Shown: positions 17,351 to 25,771, counted from the first letter of the stretch. The stretch: DNA of 64,000 bases from Kineosporia mesophila (GCF_021129235.1 NZ_JAJOMA010000019.1:1-64000), one strand, 5' to 3'. The notes: generated by a model from the sequence alone, not told the origin. Translations and numbers: made by a program.

Positions 17351-17611
17351 ATGTCGAAGATCGACGAGCTCGCAGAAGCCATCAGCGCTGTAGCCAGCAA
17401 GATCGACGAAGCCACGAACGAGGTCGTCGCCGTCTCTCAGAATGCCGAAGAGACCTCCGCGAACGCCATGGAGCTCGGAGCGGAGTCCGTTGCCGAGGGA
17501 TTGGGCCTGGTCAAGGAGGAACTCGATGCGCTGGCGGACCTTCTCAAGGCAGCGTCGGAGAAGGCTGAAGAACTCCAAACACTGACATTGAGCGTCGCTG
17601 CCGGCACTTGA
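17351..17611 (+). CDS. Small helical protein preceding an in-frame TGA (locus A)
   Basis: An 86-residue, almost entirely alpha-helical acidic protein with heptad-like spacing (ISAVASKIDEATNEVVAVS, then GLVKEELDALADLLKAASEK). There is no membrane segment. It resembles WXG100 or DUF6244-like small actinobacterial proteins, but I cannot assign it. It ends at TGA 17609-17611, yet the same frame stays open for another 149 codons to 18058. A similar layout exists at 25106-25771. GGAGGCC lies about 10-16 bases upstream of ATG at 17351. Confidence 0.75.
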   Translation: MSKIDELAEAISAVASKIDEATNEVVAVSQNAEETSANAMELGAESVAEGLGLVKEELDALADLLKAASEKAEELQTLTLSVAAGT

Positions 17612-18058
17612 AGAGGTGGCGCCGGCATCACGCCCGCCGGTCCCGCAGAAGTAGCACCTGCGCCGAAGCCCGCGAGAGCCCGGAAGTCGGCTCGGGGCCA
17701 GGCACGCCGACGATTCGAGCAGGTATCGCAACAAGCCGGAGACGCCGGCGACGTAGTCGGTCACTTCGAGAAGATGACCAAGGGTGCGCTGGAGACCTTC
17801 AAGAAGCTGCCAGACCCGCCAACGTCGACATCGACGGCGACTCGCACTCCGGGCGACCCACCCATGGCCTCGCCCGGATCAACTTCCAGCCCAGATCTCC
17901 CCACGGTGACCAGTGCCGGACTGGTGCTTGGCTTGGTCCTTTTCAGGGGGAAGTACGCTTGGCAACATATCCGTCGAGGAGCCCGAACCCCAGAGCAGGA
18001 AGCAGAACCTCCACAGCCGCCAACCCGTCCCAGTTATCCATGGGAGAACGAGCCGTGA
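17612..18058 (+). CDS. Membrane module in frame with the upstream gene (locus A)
   Basis: This 149-codon open frame directly follows the TGA at 17609 in the same frame. The first 54 codons have coding-like GC-rich third positions and encode a Pro/Ala- and Arg-rich linker (PAGPAEVAPAPKPARARKSA) but contain no usable start codon; the first ATG is at 17774. Near the C-terminus a hydrophobic segment (SAGLVLGLVLFRGKYAW) is followed by a charged, Pro-rich tail ending YPWENEP. The best explanations are stop-codon readthrough, a nonsense mutation in a once longer gene, or a separate protein from ATG 17774 of 94 residues. Confidence 0.5.
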   Translation, partial: RGGAGITPAGPAEVAPAPKPARARKSARGQARRRFEQVSQQAGDAGDVVGHFEKMTKGALETFKKLPDPPTSTSTATRTPGDPPMASPGSTSSPDLPTVTSAGLVLGLVLFRGKYAWQHIRRGARTPEQEAEPPQPPTRPSYPWENEP

Positions 18059-18127
18059 CCTGGCTCCTGGTACTCGACCTTTCAGCAGGGCAATCCTTTT
18101 CAGCTTCAATCACGAAACGAGGTTTCG

Positions 18128-18547
18128 GTGTCGGACGCAGTGAAGCAGTACCTCCGGTGGGTCCTCGGAGTGGAAGGGGCCCCCGAGGTAGCGCTCGCTG
18201 ACATCGGCCTCAAGACGTCGATGCAGGCGGGAGTAGCCGCGTTCTCTATCGCCCTGGATCGCGTCTTCCCCGACGAGCCCAGCCCTACCCAGGCCGCTGA
18301 TCTCATCGCCCGGATCAGGAACGAGTGGGTCAAGCCGGAAGGGCTCAACCCGGTACTCGCCGAGCGAGTCATCCTGAACGCCTACGGCGAGGAAGACTTG
18401 GTCAACGATGTACCACCGGCCGAGATCTCACGTGTCGAGACCGTGATCACCTACGGTATCCGTCGCGAACTCGGCATCGACGGGGCGGCATTCGAATCGT
18501 TCCTGGATGAGGTCGTCGAGTTCATGAACGAGCAGCTGAACGACTGA
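18128..18547 (+). CDS. Hypothetical acidic protein, locus A
   Basis: A 139-residue protein starting at GTG 18128 (MSDAVKQYLRWVLGVEG). It is mostly alpha-helical and acidic, with no membrane segment and no motif I recognise. It is the third gene of an apparent operon from 17351 to 19002, followed after 2 bases by the next gene. Its N-terminal coding sequence recurs as a relic at 25957-26088 beside the second locus, which links the gene to the small helical protein module. Confidence 0.7.
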   Translation: MSDAVKQYLRWVLGVEGAPEVALADIGLKTSMQAGVAAFSIALDRVFPDEPSPTQAADLIARIRNEWVKPEGLNPVLAERVILNAYGEEDLVNDVPPAEISRVETVITYGIRRELGIDGAAFESFLDEVVEFMNEQLND

Positions 18548-18549
18548 GC

Positions 18550-19002
18550 ATGGCAGCCAACGAGCGTGACATCGCCGATCTGGTGGGCATCTTCCTGCCG
18601 CTGGACGCCGATGCCGTCGACTCGGCCTTCGAGAACTCCCCCGGCATCGAGCTCCTGGCCGCGTCGCTGGCCTCGTTCTCCGTGGCCGCCGATCGCACCG
18701 TCCGTCCGATGAACCGTGATGAGCAGCTCGAATTCTGCCGTCAGGTGGCGGCCAAGTCGGCGGGCGAGGTTCAGGCTTGGATGGTCGAGGCCGCCCTCCG
18801 CAGTGTCGAGGGCGATCAGGATGCTCTGGCGGGGACTGACTCCGCCTCCATGGTTACGGTTCATCTCTATGGAATCGTGCTGCTGAGTGACTCGTACTTG
18901 ACGGCTGCAGACTGCGGATTCCTTCGCCCGTCGGCGATCAAACTCGCACATGAGCTGCTTCCTCGACTGGCCGCGCTGCCTGCCGATGGCGGTTGCGTAT
19001 GA
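18550..19002 (+). CDS. Hypothetical acidic protein, end of locus A operon
   Basis: A 150-residue soluble acidic helical protein that starts 2 bases after the previous stop, so the two are likely co-translated. No domain is recognised. In overall character (about 150 residues, acidic, helical, last in the module) it parallels 24648-25106 at locus B, though similarity is not evident by eye. Confidence 0.65.
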   Translation: MAANERDIADLVGIFLPLDADAVDSAFENSPGIELLAASLASFSVAADRTVRPMNRDEQLEFCRQVAAKSAGEVQAWMVEAALRSVEGDQDALAGTDSASMVTVHLYGIVLLSDSYLTAADCGFLRPSAIKLAHELLPRLAALPADGGCV

Positions 19003-19051
19003 ACCGCTTTGAATGATGGTTGCTCAAGATGGGCTCCCACAGCCTGGGGAA

Positions 19052-19312
19052 TCACGTGATCGCTGACGCCTTGACGTTCTGATCCGGATCCAGCGGTCCA
19101 GCACTTTCAGCTCTGCCTGCTCGTGGCTTGCGCACAGCGGAGCGACGCTTGGTCGGCTTCAACCCACGGGGCAAGGGCTTGCTGTGCACCACTCCGAGTT
19201 CGTGGTTCGCCCTGGTGAGACTCGTGTATAGCTGCCCTTTGAGACCACTTCGCTTCTCAGCGAAGTCTTCAGGCTTGAGTACCACCACGACGTCGAATTC
19301 CAGCCCCCGCAT
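19052..19312 (-). pseudogene. C-terminal fragment of a UvrD/HelD-like helicase
   Basis: An 86-residue fragment opening with MRGLEFDVVVVLKPEDF and continuing with GQLYTSLTRANHELGVVHS. These are motif V and motif VI of an SF1 helicase, followed by a basic tail. Walker A and all earlier motifs are missing, and no matching sequence is seen upstream. It is a truncated relic next to the solitary methylase locus. Confidence 0.7.
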
Positions 19313-19440
19313 CGCGCCGCTGACCCTGCGGCTGGTTGCTTACGTGAAGAAGCACCGATGGGCTAATCGACTCAACCGGGCGAAGGCGTAGGTGCGAGGG
19401 CTTTCATGTAGAAATGAGCGGCGCTCCCCATGGCGCCGGA

Positions 19441-20067
19441 TCAACGGCCTGCCAGCATCGATCGTGCTACCTCGTCCCGAAGCCGCCGGGCCACGTCGGC
19501 AGCCTCCTCGTGCACGCGGATCTTGCGCTCCAGGAGCCGGCCGATCTCGGCCATCCGCGACTGCTCCGGTAATGCCGGCAACGGGATCGGCAACGATGCG
19601 AGCTCGGCCATTCGCCGATGGCGGACGACTCCGGACGAGTCACGCCGGCCCATCCACTCCTGAACCGCAGGCCGGTTCAGGTACCAGCTCAGATACTCCG
19701 GCAGGAGATCGTCCGAGATCACCCGGATCCGGAAACACGACCCACCGGCGATCGGCGCCTGAACCGCCGCATCACCCGTGAGCAGAGCATGTTCAAGACG
19801 GTCTCCGGTACGGATCATGACAATGTCGTTCAGTCTCAAGCGGTGTCGCTCGAGTCTCTTCGCCTTGTCGAGAGGGATACGCTGAGCCAGTAGTAGGTCG
19901 ATCTGACCGTTGCCGATCTGCGCGGGCGAAATCACGGGAACGCCCTCATGAAAGGCAATGTCAGCCTCCAGAGATTTCGGGCTGCTCTTCATCTCGCACA
20001 GGTTGCCAAGAGTGGCGATCTCCCAACCGGATGGGTGCGGCCCGGTCACCGATTCGAGCGGTGTCAT
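19441..20067 (-). CDS. Type I restriction specificity (HsdS)-like protein, single half
   Basis: A 208-residue protein with one target-recognition domain (GWEIATLGNLCEMK at the start, VPVISPAQIGNGQI, LSWYLNRPAVQEWM) and a conserved helix (LPALPEQSRMAEIGRLLERK). Complete HsdS proteins carry two such halves over about 400 residues, so this half-size form would act as a dimer or serve the adjacent methylase alone. Its start overlaps the methylase stop by four bases (ATGA). No HsdR gene is nearby. Confidence 0.8.
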   Translation of the reverse strand: MTPLESVTGPHPSGWEIATLGNLCEMKSSPKSLEADIAFHEGVPVISPAQIGNGQIDLLLAQRIPLDKAKRLERHRLRLNDIVMIRTGDRLEHALLTGDAAVQAPIAGGSCFRIRVISDDLLPEYLSWYLNRPAVQEWMGRRDSSGVVRHRRMAELASLPIPLPALPEQSRMAEIGRLLERKIRVHEEAADVARRLRDEVARSMLAGR

Positions 20068-21863
20068 CGTTCATCCTCCCAGGCATCGAGAAACTGATCG
20101 AGCCGTTCCGCCAGAGCTGCTGCCTCATCTTCGAGCTCGTGCAGGGTACGGCGGAGGTCAATAGTCGAAACCGATACTTCCTCGAGAGTAGGTATTTTCA
20201 TCGGTGCCGACACCAGGGGCGGACGATGACGGGAGAAAGCGAGGACTCCCCCACGAGATCTGATGTCGTCGAAAGACACTCCAACAGCAACGGACGCGTT
20301 GGCGGCGTCCACCATTTGGTCGCCTTCCCATCGACTCCAGATGCTGAGGATCTCGTCTCTGCTCCGTGACGTGATCACCCGATGGTTGCGCTGACCGCCG
20401 ATCAGCTTTTCAGCATCAAGGATCAGCACCCGGCGGTCGCCCTGTCGCGGAGGTCCGAAAATCCAGACGGACATGGCAGCCGACGTCTCGCGGAACAGAT
20501 GAGAGGGCAGCTCGATCACCGCACGGATTACGCCGGCCTCCAGCAGATTGCCGAGGATCTCCTGTCCCTGCTGGTGATGCGGATGGGTGGCCCGGATCGG
20601 CAGGACCAAGGCGGCCCGGCCTTCGCTGGTCAATGGCGCCAGAACCTTTTGCAACCAAGCGAATTCGATCCCGTGATCGGCCGGCGTCCCGTAGGCCCAG
20701 CCGCCCGTCGGCGTCAGATCCGCAATCTGCCAGCGGCCCAGGTCGAAGGGTGGGTTGCTGACCACTACGTCCGCCGGCTCCAGACCCCAGCCACTCGGTT
20801 CCGGAAGTTCGCCGTCCAGGCGACCGACGCGTCCTTCAATTTGAGCGCTGAAGCTTTGCATCGCCAAGTGAGTCAGAGTAGTTCGCTGAGAACGCTCGTT
20901 TGCAGCCGTTCCGGACACCCGAACCGTCGAGCCGCCTCGGAGCACAACCCGCCTGGCTGCGGCAGCCAGCAGTTCCCCAGAGCCACAGCACGGGTCGAAC
21001 ACCTGGTCACCTGCCGTCGGCGCCACCATGTCGATCATGACTTCCGTCAGCCCGACCGGTGTGAAGTACCAGCCCATCTGGCCGAGTTCCTCGTGGTCGC
21101 GGACCTTCTGGCGCGACTGGGCGAGGCGATCGAGCAAGACCTCGAAGGACCGTGCTCGACCCACGGCGGAGCTGGCCTCGTCGGCCCGGTCTTCCGTTTC
21201 AACAACACTGAGCGCCGCGTTCAGTGCACGAGCCAGGTAGAAGAGGTTGCTCCGGCTGTCTCGACCGTTCGACTCCTTCGGGGGTCGAAACAGCCCGGGA
21301 CGAAGCTTGGGCAACGCCAGCCCCAGCTGTGCGGACTCTGGCCATCGGGGATCGAGCGCGCGCAAGGCACCCGAGTCCGCGGCCAAAGGCATCGACGCTG
21401 GTCGCCCGACAAGAAGCCCACTCTGGATCAGCTGGCTCCATGGCTGAGGGCAAGTGGCTCGCAGCCACGCGAGGAACACCCCGGCATCGTGCGCTCCCAA
21501 GCTGTTCATCCCGGGGAACGGCCGAGTCACCGAAGACCAGGAATCCGCCGGCAGACGGTTCGACGCTTTTCGAGGAGCTTTGGCCATGGGTGCGTCGGCC
21601 GGCCGCGGCGGCAGCTTCAGCGACCGCCGGAAGCGATCGCCGTACGTACGGTCACCTTCTGATGACGCCTGGTAAATCGGTTGCTGGTCGAGCCAATCAG
21701 CCATCGTCGTGACGTCGTAGAGCTTGGTACGACCCCGACGGTTCGTTGACAACGGAAAGTTCGAATGCCGGATCGGCCAGTTGGTGACGGCCTGCACCTT
21801 CACACCCAGAGCCTGAGCGATCTCGGCCGCCGCAATTTCCTGCTGCTCAGCCACGTCGGTCAC
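20064..21863 (-). CDS. N6-adenine DNA methyltransferase with N-terminal HTH
   Basis: A 599-residue type I-like methylase. Residues 1-65 form a MerR-like helix-turn-helix (AAAEIAQALGVKVQAVTNW). The SAM-binding motif is FDPCCGSGELLAAA and the catalytic motif is NPPF. The first in-frame codon at 21887 is TTG, and GTG at 21863 fits better. It is coupled to an S-like subunit but lacks a restriction subunit, suggesting a solitary modification enzyme or a remnant. Its architecture matches the gene at 34472-36385. Confidence 0.8.
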   Translation of the reverse strand: MTDVAEQQEIAAAEIAQALGVKVQAVTNWPIRHSNFPLSTNRRGRTKLYDVTTMADWLDQQPIYQASSEGDRTYGDRFRRSLKLPPRPADAPMAKAPRKASNRLPADSWSSVTRPFPGMNSLGAHDAGVFLAWLRATCPQPWSQLIQSGLLVGRPASMPLAADSGALRALDPRWPESAQLGLALPKLRPGLFRPPKESNGRDSRSNLFYLARALNAALSVVETEDRADEASSAVGRARSFEVLLDRLAQSRQKVRDHEELGQMGWYFTPVGLTEVMIDMVAPTAGDQVFDPCCGSGELLAAAARRVVLRGGSTVRVSGTAANERSQRTTLTHLAMQSFSAQIEGRVGRLDGELPEPSGWGLEPADVVVSNPPFDLGRWQIADLTPTGGWAYGTPADHGIEFAWLQKVLAPLTSEGRAALVLPIRATHPHHQQGQEILGNLLEAGVIRAVIELPSHLFRETSAAMSVWIFGPPRQGDRRVLILDAEKLIGGQRNHRVITSRSRDEILSIWSRWEGDQMVDAANASVAVGVSFDDIRSRGGVLAFSRHRPPLVSAPMKIPTLEEVSVSTIDLRRTLHELEDEAAALAERLDQFLDAWEDER

Positions 21864-22038
21864 CGCTCCGCGAGCTCGGCTGCCCAAGGTCTCGCGGCGC
21901 CGTTCGCCTGATTCGGATGAACCTACTCGTCCTGTTCTCGCTGGTCATCGCGTGCTTCAACAACTCACGCTCCTGCGAGCGATCCGCCAGGTGCAGGTAG
22001 GCGATGATCACCGAGCGGCCACCCCAGATCACAGCCAT

Positions 22039-22243
22039 CCCCCATCCCGCTTCGTGCGCCAGCTATTGCCACATGGTCCATGCCTCCCGATTCATCCTTC
22101 ATGTCCGTTCGAAGGAGTGACATCAGGCTAGGAGTACCCGTGGACCACGCAAAGTCCGGAGCGTGTTTCGTTAGCCCTCATTGTTTCGTTACACAGATGG
22201 CTTTCAGACCGGGCCTACTCCGTGTCCCCGCTCACGTAATTCC
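22039..22243. other. Gap between methylase and SprT-like genes, with a possible relic upstream
   Basis: I see no gene here. Just upstream, the minus strand at 21907-22038 can encode a 40-residue peptide beginning MAVIWGGRSVIIAYLHLADR, which could be the start of a lost gene, but it has no continuation. Confidence 0.4.
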
Positions 22244-23002
22244 TCAGGCCCTATCAGGTCGCGCAACCACAAGGGCTGGCGGCACCTGCAGAACGGTCTC
22301 ACCGCACTGAACCTCGTAGCGGGTCCTCAGCCAGCGGATCACCACACCCTCGCGGCCTGCATACTTTCCCGCAGCCGAGCTCAGACGGACCTGGGTTCCC
22401 GGCCTGATCTGCTGCTGCCGAGCAATGACAGCCTTCTGGTGGCGCCCTCCGCCCAGCGCCTCGTCCATCTCCAGCTGCTCCTCGGCCACCGCCGAACCAG
22501 TGGTTTCCACAAGCCTCACCAGGGCGGCCACGTAAGTGGGCAACATCCGGATCGACAGGTCGCCCATCGTCCAGGTGAACAGCTTTTCCGCATCGAACCT
22601 GGACGAGCAGGTCGGGCAGCTCGCCGGCTTGGTCGGTCGCCGGTGCCGCTCGGCCTGGTGACCCTCGGGGCAGGTTCCGGTGAACTTGCCGGGGAGCTTC
22701 GGCAGGTCATCCGACAAGGATCGCTCGGGTGCCGCACCGATCTCGACCGCCTGAGCGCGCCAGACATCATCATGACCATGATCCGGGCCGACCAAGGCGT
22801 GCGCAATCTCGTGCAGCACGGTGTCCCGGACCTCGTCCTGCGGGTGAAGCACCGTCAGCGGAATGCTCAGGCTGATCACTTTCAGATCGAAGTGGCAACA
22901 GCCGGCCCGCCGCTTGGCCCGATCAAAGCCGAGTTCCCAGTCATCGAGACCGTGCTGCCGAAGCAAATCACGCGCCATGACGGCCGCCGCACCGAGATCC
23001 AC
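22244..23002 (-). CDS. SprT-like domain zinc metallopeptidase
   Basis: A 252-residue protein. Residues 15-75 carry the SprT-like signature, with zinc motif HEIAHALVGPDHGH (HExxH plus a downstream His). Four cysteines (one in TCPEGH, a CPTC pair and CHF upstream) may bind a second zinc. The C-terminus has a KOW-like segment (RPGTQVRLSSAAGKYAGREG). SprT/Spartan relatives cleave DNA-protein crosslinks, but bacterial functions are little known. GTG at 23002 with GGAG close upstream is chosen; ATG at 22978 is possible. The upstream DNA is a relic of the 15.5-kb family. Confidence 0.8.
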   Translation of the reverse strand: MDLGAAAVMARDLLRQHGLDDWELGFDRAKRRAGCCHFDLKVISLSIPLTVLHPQDEVRDTVLHEIAHALVGPDHGHDDVWRAQAVEIGAAPERSLSDDLPKLPGKFTGTCPEGHQAERHRRPTKPASCPTCSSRFDAEKLFTWTMGDLSIRMLPTYVAALVRLVETTGSAVAEEQLEMDEALGGGRHQKAVIARQQQIRPGTQVRLSSAAGKYAGREGVVIRWLRTRYEVQCGETVLQVPPALVVARPDRA

Positions 23003-23029
23003 TACTCCATTATGGACGACCGGCCCCGG

Positions 23030-23250
23030 CGATCGCGCGAGCCTCCCGGCTGTCCAGATCAAACAACTCCCCCAGCGCGATCCGCGGCCGATGCACCCGG
23101 CCGGCGACCGGTTCAGCCAGTAAGCCGAAATCAATGCGCTGGGTTAGCTGATCCCGTCCGACGAAGCGTTCACGTTCGATGGCTTCGGCATCGACCAGCG
23201 AGCTCTTCGTCCGTTGCTGATGGCTCTTCCGCTGAATCTATTCGTGGGCA
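23030..23250 (-). pseudogene. Decayed copy of the 15.5-kb hypothetical gene
   Basis: The minus strand matches 15579-15811 in blocks such as CTCCCCCAGCGCG and GATGGC-TCGG-ATCGACCAGCGAG, but the frame is broken and the 3' end is replaced by the SprT gene. It is placed relative to the downstream XRE copy exactly as the intact gene is, so it was duplicated with that module and then truncated. Confidence 0.7.
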
Positions 23251-23267
23251 GGGCCTTTCAGATGCGG

Positions 23268-23578
23268 GCCCGCGCGTGCCTCCCCCGTATTCGCATGAAG
23301 CACGCGCGGGCGGTCCAGGTCAGGCGGGTGGCCTGAGATCATTGAAGACGCCGTTGTCCAGTTGGCAGCAACGGCGAAGGTCCGGTGGCGGAAGGCACGT
23401 TCGCGGCTGTGTCATGATGGTCTCTCCGTAAGACGTTTCACAGTGCGACTTGTCGACCCACTGCGCTCACGGCATACGGTTCACCAAAATGCCGCCTGGG
23501 GGCAAGGCTCGGATTCCGAGTAGGGCAACCTGCAAGGTCCGCAATCGTCGAACGCACTGTCACGGGGGTGACAGCACC
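23268..23578. repeat. Direct repeat copy B: hairpin plus XRE leader
   Basis: A 311-base counterpart of 15834-16144 with the same length. It includes the hairpin arms GCCCGCGCGTGC (23268-23279) and GCACGCGCGGGC (23300-23311), and the same GTGTCATGATGGTCTCTCCG block. It is the leader of the second XRE-DUF5753 gene and encodes nothing itself. Confidence 0.85.
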
Positions 23579-24388
23579 ATGCCAGGATCACAGTTGGCCC
23601 GCAGCGAGCTCGGGCTTCGTCTCGAAGCCGCCCGCAAGAAGGCCGGAAAAACACAGAGCGACATTGCCGAGGCCAAGGTTTTCGGCCTGACGAAACTACG
23701 GGAGATCGAGACCGGGGTTCGGGCCGAGCCCGGTGACGTGTGGACGTTGTGCCGGTTCTACGAAATGGATCCGGAGGAGGCCAAAGAGCTGATTCACCTT
23801 GCTGACATGGCCAAGTCGGAGGCGTTCTGGGAAGACAGCCGGGATGCTGTGCCGGGGTGGCTGGATCTCTACCTGGCCTGTGAACGGCGATGCTCGGGTC
23901 TCACCTACTGGCATCCGGAACTGGTACCGGGAGTACTCCAGACGAGCGCCTACGCCGAAGCTGTGGTCGACACTCTTGGTATCGCAAGCCCTTCTACGGT
24001 TCGAACGCGCCTCCAACTGCGCGAAGACCGGCAGAGGGCGATGCTCGACCGCAGTGATCGGATCATCCGCGTCGTCCTCGGGCCTGGTGCCTTCGAATTC
24101 GAGATCGGTTCAGCCCATGTGATGGATGAACAGCGTCGAGCGCTGACGGAGCTCAGCGAGCGCCCGGGCATTGACGTACGCGTGATTCCTCGTCGATCGA
24201 GGGCCCACCCGGGCATGGCAGCCAGGTTCTCGCTGCTCGATTTCCCCGATGCTCAACGCCCATCAGTGGTCTATCTGGAAGCGCTGACCGGGGCTCGATA
24301 CTTAGAGGGACAGCGACACGTGCAGGCTTATCGTGAAGCGTTCGAGGTCGTACACCGGTTGAGCGTCCCCATCAAGGAGTTCGAGTGA
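23579..24388 (+). CDS. XRE-family regulator with DUF5753 domain (copy B)
   Basis: A 269-residue paralogue of 16145-16954 with identical length. The helix-turn-helix half is nearly identical (MPGSQLARSELGLRLEAARK), while the DUF5753 half has diverged (YWHPELVPGVLQTSAYAEAV versus YWHPELAPGVFQTAAYAESV). Uneven divergence suggests a recent duplication with selection for a new ligand or partner, or a conversion event limited to the DNA-binding end. The GTGA overlap with DUF397 is kept. Confidence 0.9.
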   Translation: MPGSQLARSELGLRLEAARKKAGKTQSDIAEAKVFGLTKLREIETGVRAEPGDVWTLCRFYEMDPEEAKELIHLADMAKSEAFWEDSRDAVPGWLDLYLACERRCSGLTYWHPELVPGVLQTSAYAEAVVDTLGIASPSTVRTRLQLREDRQRAMLDRSDRIIRVVLGPGAFEFEIGSAHVMDEQRRALTELSERPGIDVRVIPRRSRAHPGMAARFSLLDFPDAQRPSVVYLEALTGARYLEGQRHVQAYREAFEVVHRLSVPIKEFE

Positions 24389-24597
24389 CAGACCACCCCG
24401 ACAACAACCACTGGATCAAGGCCTCCGCCAGCAGCGACGCCGGCGAGTGCGTGGAGATGCGCCGAGCAGGCCGCGCCGTCCAGATCCGCGACAGCAAGCT
24501 CGGTTCGATGAGCCCCGTCCACAACCTTTCGCAGCACGACTTCAGGGCTTGGCTCGAGGGTGCCAAGACCGGTGAATTCGACGGCCTGAGCGGCTGA
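24385..24597 (+). CDS. DUF397 domain protein (copy B)
   Basis: A 70-residue paralogue of 16951-17157 with the same three blocks: HWIKASASSDAGECVEMRR, VQIRDSKLGSMSPV and FRAWLEGAKTGEFDGL. The GTG start overlaps the regulator stop. It is presumably the cognate partner of copy B. Confidence 0.9.
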   Translation: MTDHPDNNHWIKASASSDAGECVEMRRAGRAVQIRDSKLGSMSPVHNLSQHDFRAWLEGAKTGEFDGLSG

Positions 24598-24647
24598 CTG
24601 ACGCTGGCTGTTCCCAGGTGCAGGCTTGGGAACAGCCACGTACAGAC

Positions 24648-25106
24648 TCACTGGTCGCGAGCCTCCAGCCCGTTGAGCACTCCGTCCAGAAAGTCGACCC
24701 ACCGCAGACCTTCTCCGCGCGGGAACGCTGAGAGGAGCCATCCTCCGAGAGCGTGCGCCGTGTAGGCGGCGTCCCCGGCGGTCATGACTTCGAGGGGATC
24801 CTGTCCGCTCGTGACCGCCCGTAGGAAGCTCAGGGCAGCAGCCTGGTCGACCCCTGACCATGAGGACTGGGTCTTGGAGAACGCTTCCGCAAAATAGGTG
24901 AGCCGCTCCTCGGTGGGCGCGAGCCCTCCGTCGATGGCGAAAGCAGCAGCCGCCACCACGTTGAACGCCAGCTCCAGCGCCCGACGAAGATCGTCGTCGT
25001 TGTCGCCCAGAGCACGGATCGCTTCGTCAAAACGTTCGGGCTGCTCAGCCACCGAAGCAGCGAAAGCCTCCCGCACCCGCGGCTCGATTGCTGGATCGAT
25101 GCGCAC
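24648..25106 (-). CDS. Hypothetical helical protein, end of locus B operon
   Basis: A 152-residue acidic helical protein, not recognised. GTG at 25106 overlaps the upstream stop by one base (TAGTG), so it is coupled to the membrane module before it. It sits in the same position in its module as the last gene of locus A and converges with the DUF397 copy B gene. Confidence 0.65.
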   Translation of the reverse strand: MRIDPAIEPRVREAFAASVAEQPERFDEAIRALGDNDDDLRRALELAFNVVAAAAFAIDGGLAPTEERLTYFAEAFSKTQSSWSGVDQAAALSFLRAVTSGQDPLEVMTAGDAAYTAHALGGWLLSAFPRGEGLRWVDFLDGVLNGLEARDQ

Positions 25107-25492
25107 TATCGCCCCTTACCCTTTCGACGTTCGCGGACATCTTCGATCTTGGCAGTTACGACCTGCCACATGTTCATCGCACTGGTCGCGGCCGTGCCGG
25201 CCAGGATGTATTCAATTGGCATGTGGGTGACCACACCCACGAACGCCCAGGCCGCACCCGCCGAGTTCGCGACAACGTCAAGATTGACGGAGGAGGCGAT
25301 GCGGGGCCTCGCTGGCTCGTCGTGCTGCTCGGCCTTCTCAACGGCTTTGGCCGAGTCGTTGGCCATGGGCCGGACCGCCGAGCTGCCCCAGGGAGACATC
25401 TCAAATTTGGGACGCACGCCGTTGCCCGTCGAGGCGCGGGGCATCCCGTCCTTGGAGTTAGGCGCGATGCCAGACGTCCCTTGCGCCTTGCT
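25106..25492 (-). CDS. Membrane module in frame with the upstream gene (locus B)
   Basis: On the minus strand the frame of the gene at 25493-25771 stays open past its TGA for 128 codons to the TAG at 25106. The first 16 codons (SKAQGTSGIAPNSKDG) lead to ATG at 25444, which could start an independent 112-residue protein. A hydrophobic stretch (NSAGAAWAFVGVVTHMPIEYILAGTAATSAM) is followed by a basic tail (RRKGKGR). The plan matches locus A: linker, membrane segment, charged end. Confidence 0.55.
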   Translation of the reverse strand, partial: SKAQGTSGIAPNSKDGMPRASTGNGVRPKFEMSPWGSSAVRPMANDSAKAVEKAEQHDEPARPRIASSVNLDVVANSAGAAWAFVGVVTHMPIEYILAGTAATSAMNMWQVVTAKIEDVRERRKGKGR

Positions 25493-25771
25493 TCAAGGTG
25501 ACCCCTTGGCTGCGAGCGCCTCCTGGATCGCCTCATCGATCGCGGACACCACCGCACCGAACTGAGCGATCGAATCCTCGATTTTACTCTTACAGGCTTC
25601 CATGTGTCCGGCGCTTTCTTCGACGCCCAGCATGGCGAGAGCCTCGTGGGTTTCGCCAGCCTCCGATGCGACACCGGTCAGCTCGTTTGACGTGCTGTCC
25701 AGCGAACTCTTCATCGCTTCCAAGGCGGCGACAACATCATCAATCGAAGCCACGAAGCCCTCCGCTCCCAT
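25493..25771 (-). CDS. Small helical protein preceding an in-frame TGA (locus B)
   Basis: A 92-residue helical acidic protein (MGAEGFVASIDDVVAALEAM, then SNELTGVASEAGETHEAL), a distant analogue of 17351-17611. Both share an ETxEALAMLG/ETSANAMELG-like segment and a C-terminal helix. The stop at 25493-25495 is followed by the same open frame. It is transcribed away from a relic of the locus A third gene. Confidence 0.7.
   Translation of the reverse strand: MGAEGFVASIDDVVAALEAMKSSLDSTSNELTGVASEAGETHEALAMLGVEESAGHMEACKSKIEDSIAQFGAVVSAIDEAIQEALAAKGSP

Noticed and set aside
17608-18201. 197-codon frame starting at TTG 17608
   Set aside because: It is Arg-rich and runs through the membrane module in the wrong frame; the alternative frame has better codon use and a clear transmembrane segment.
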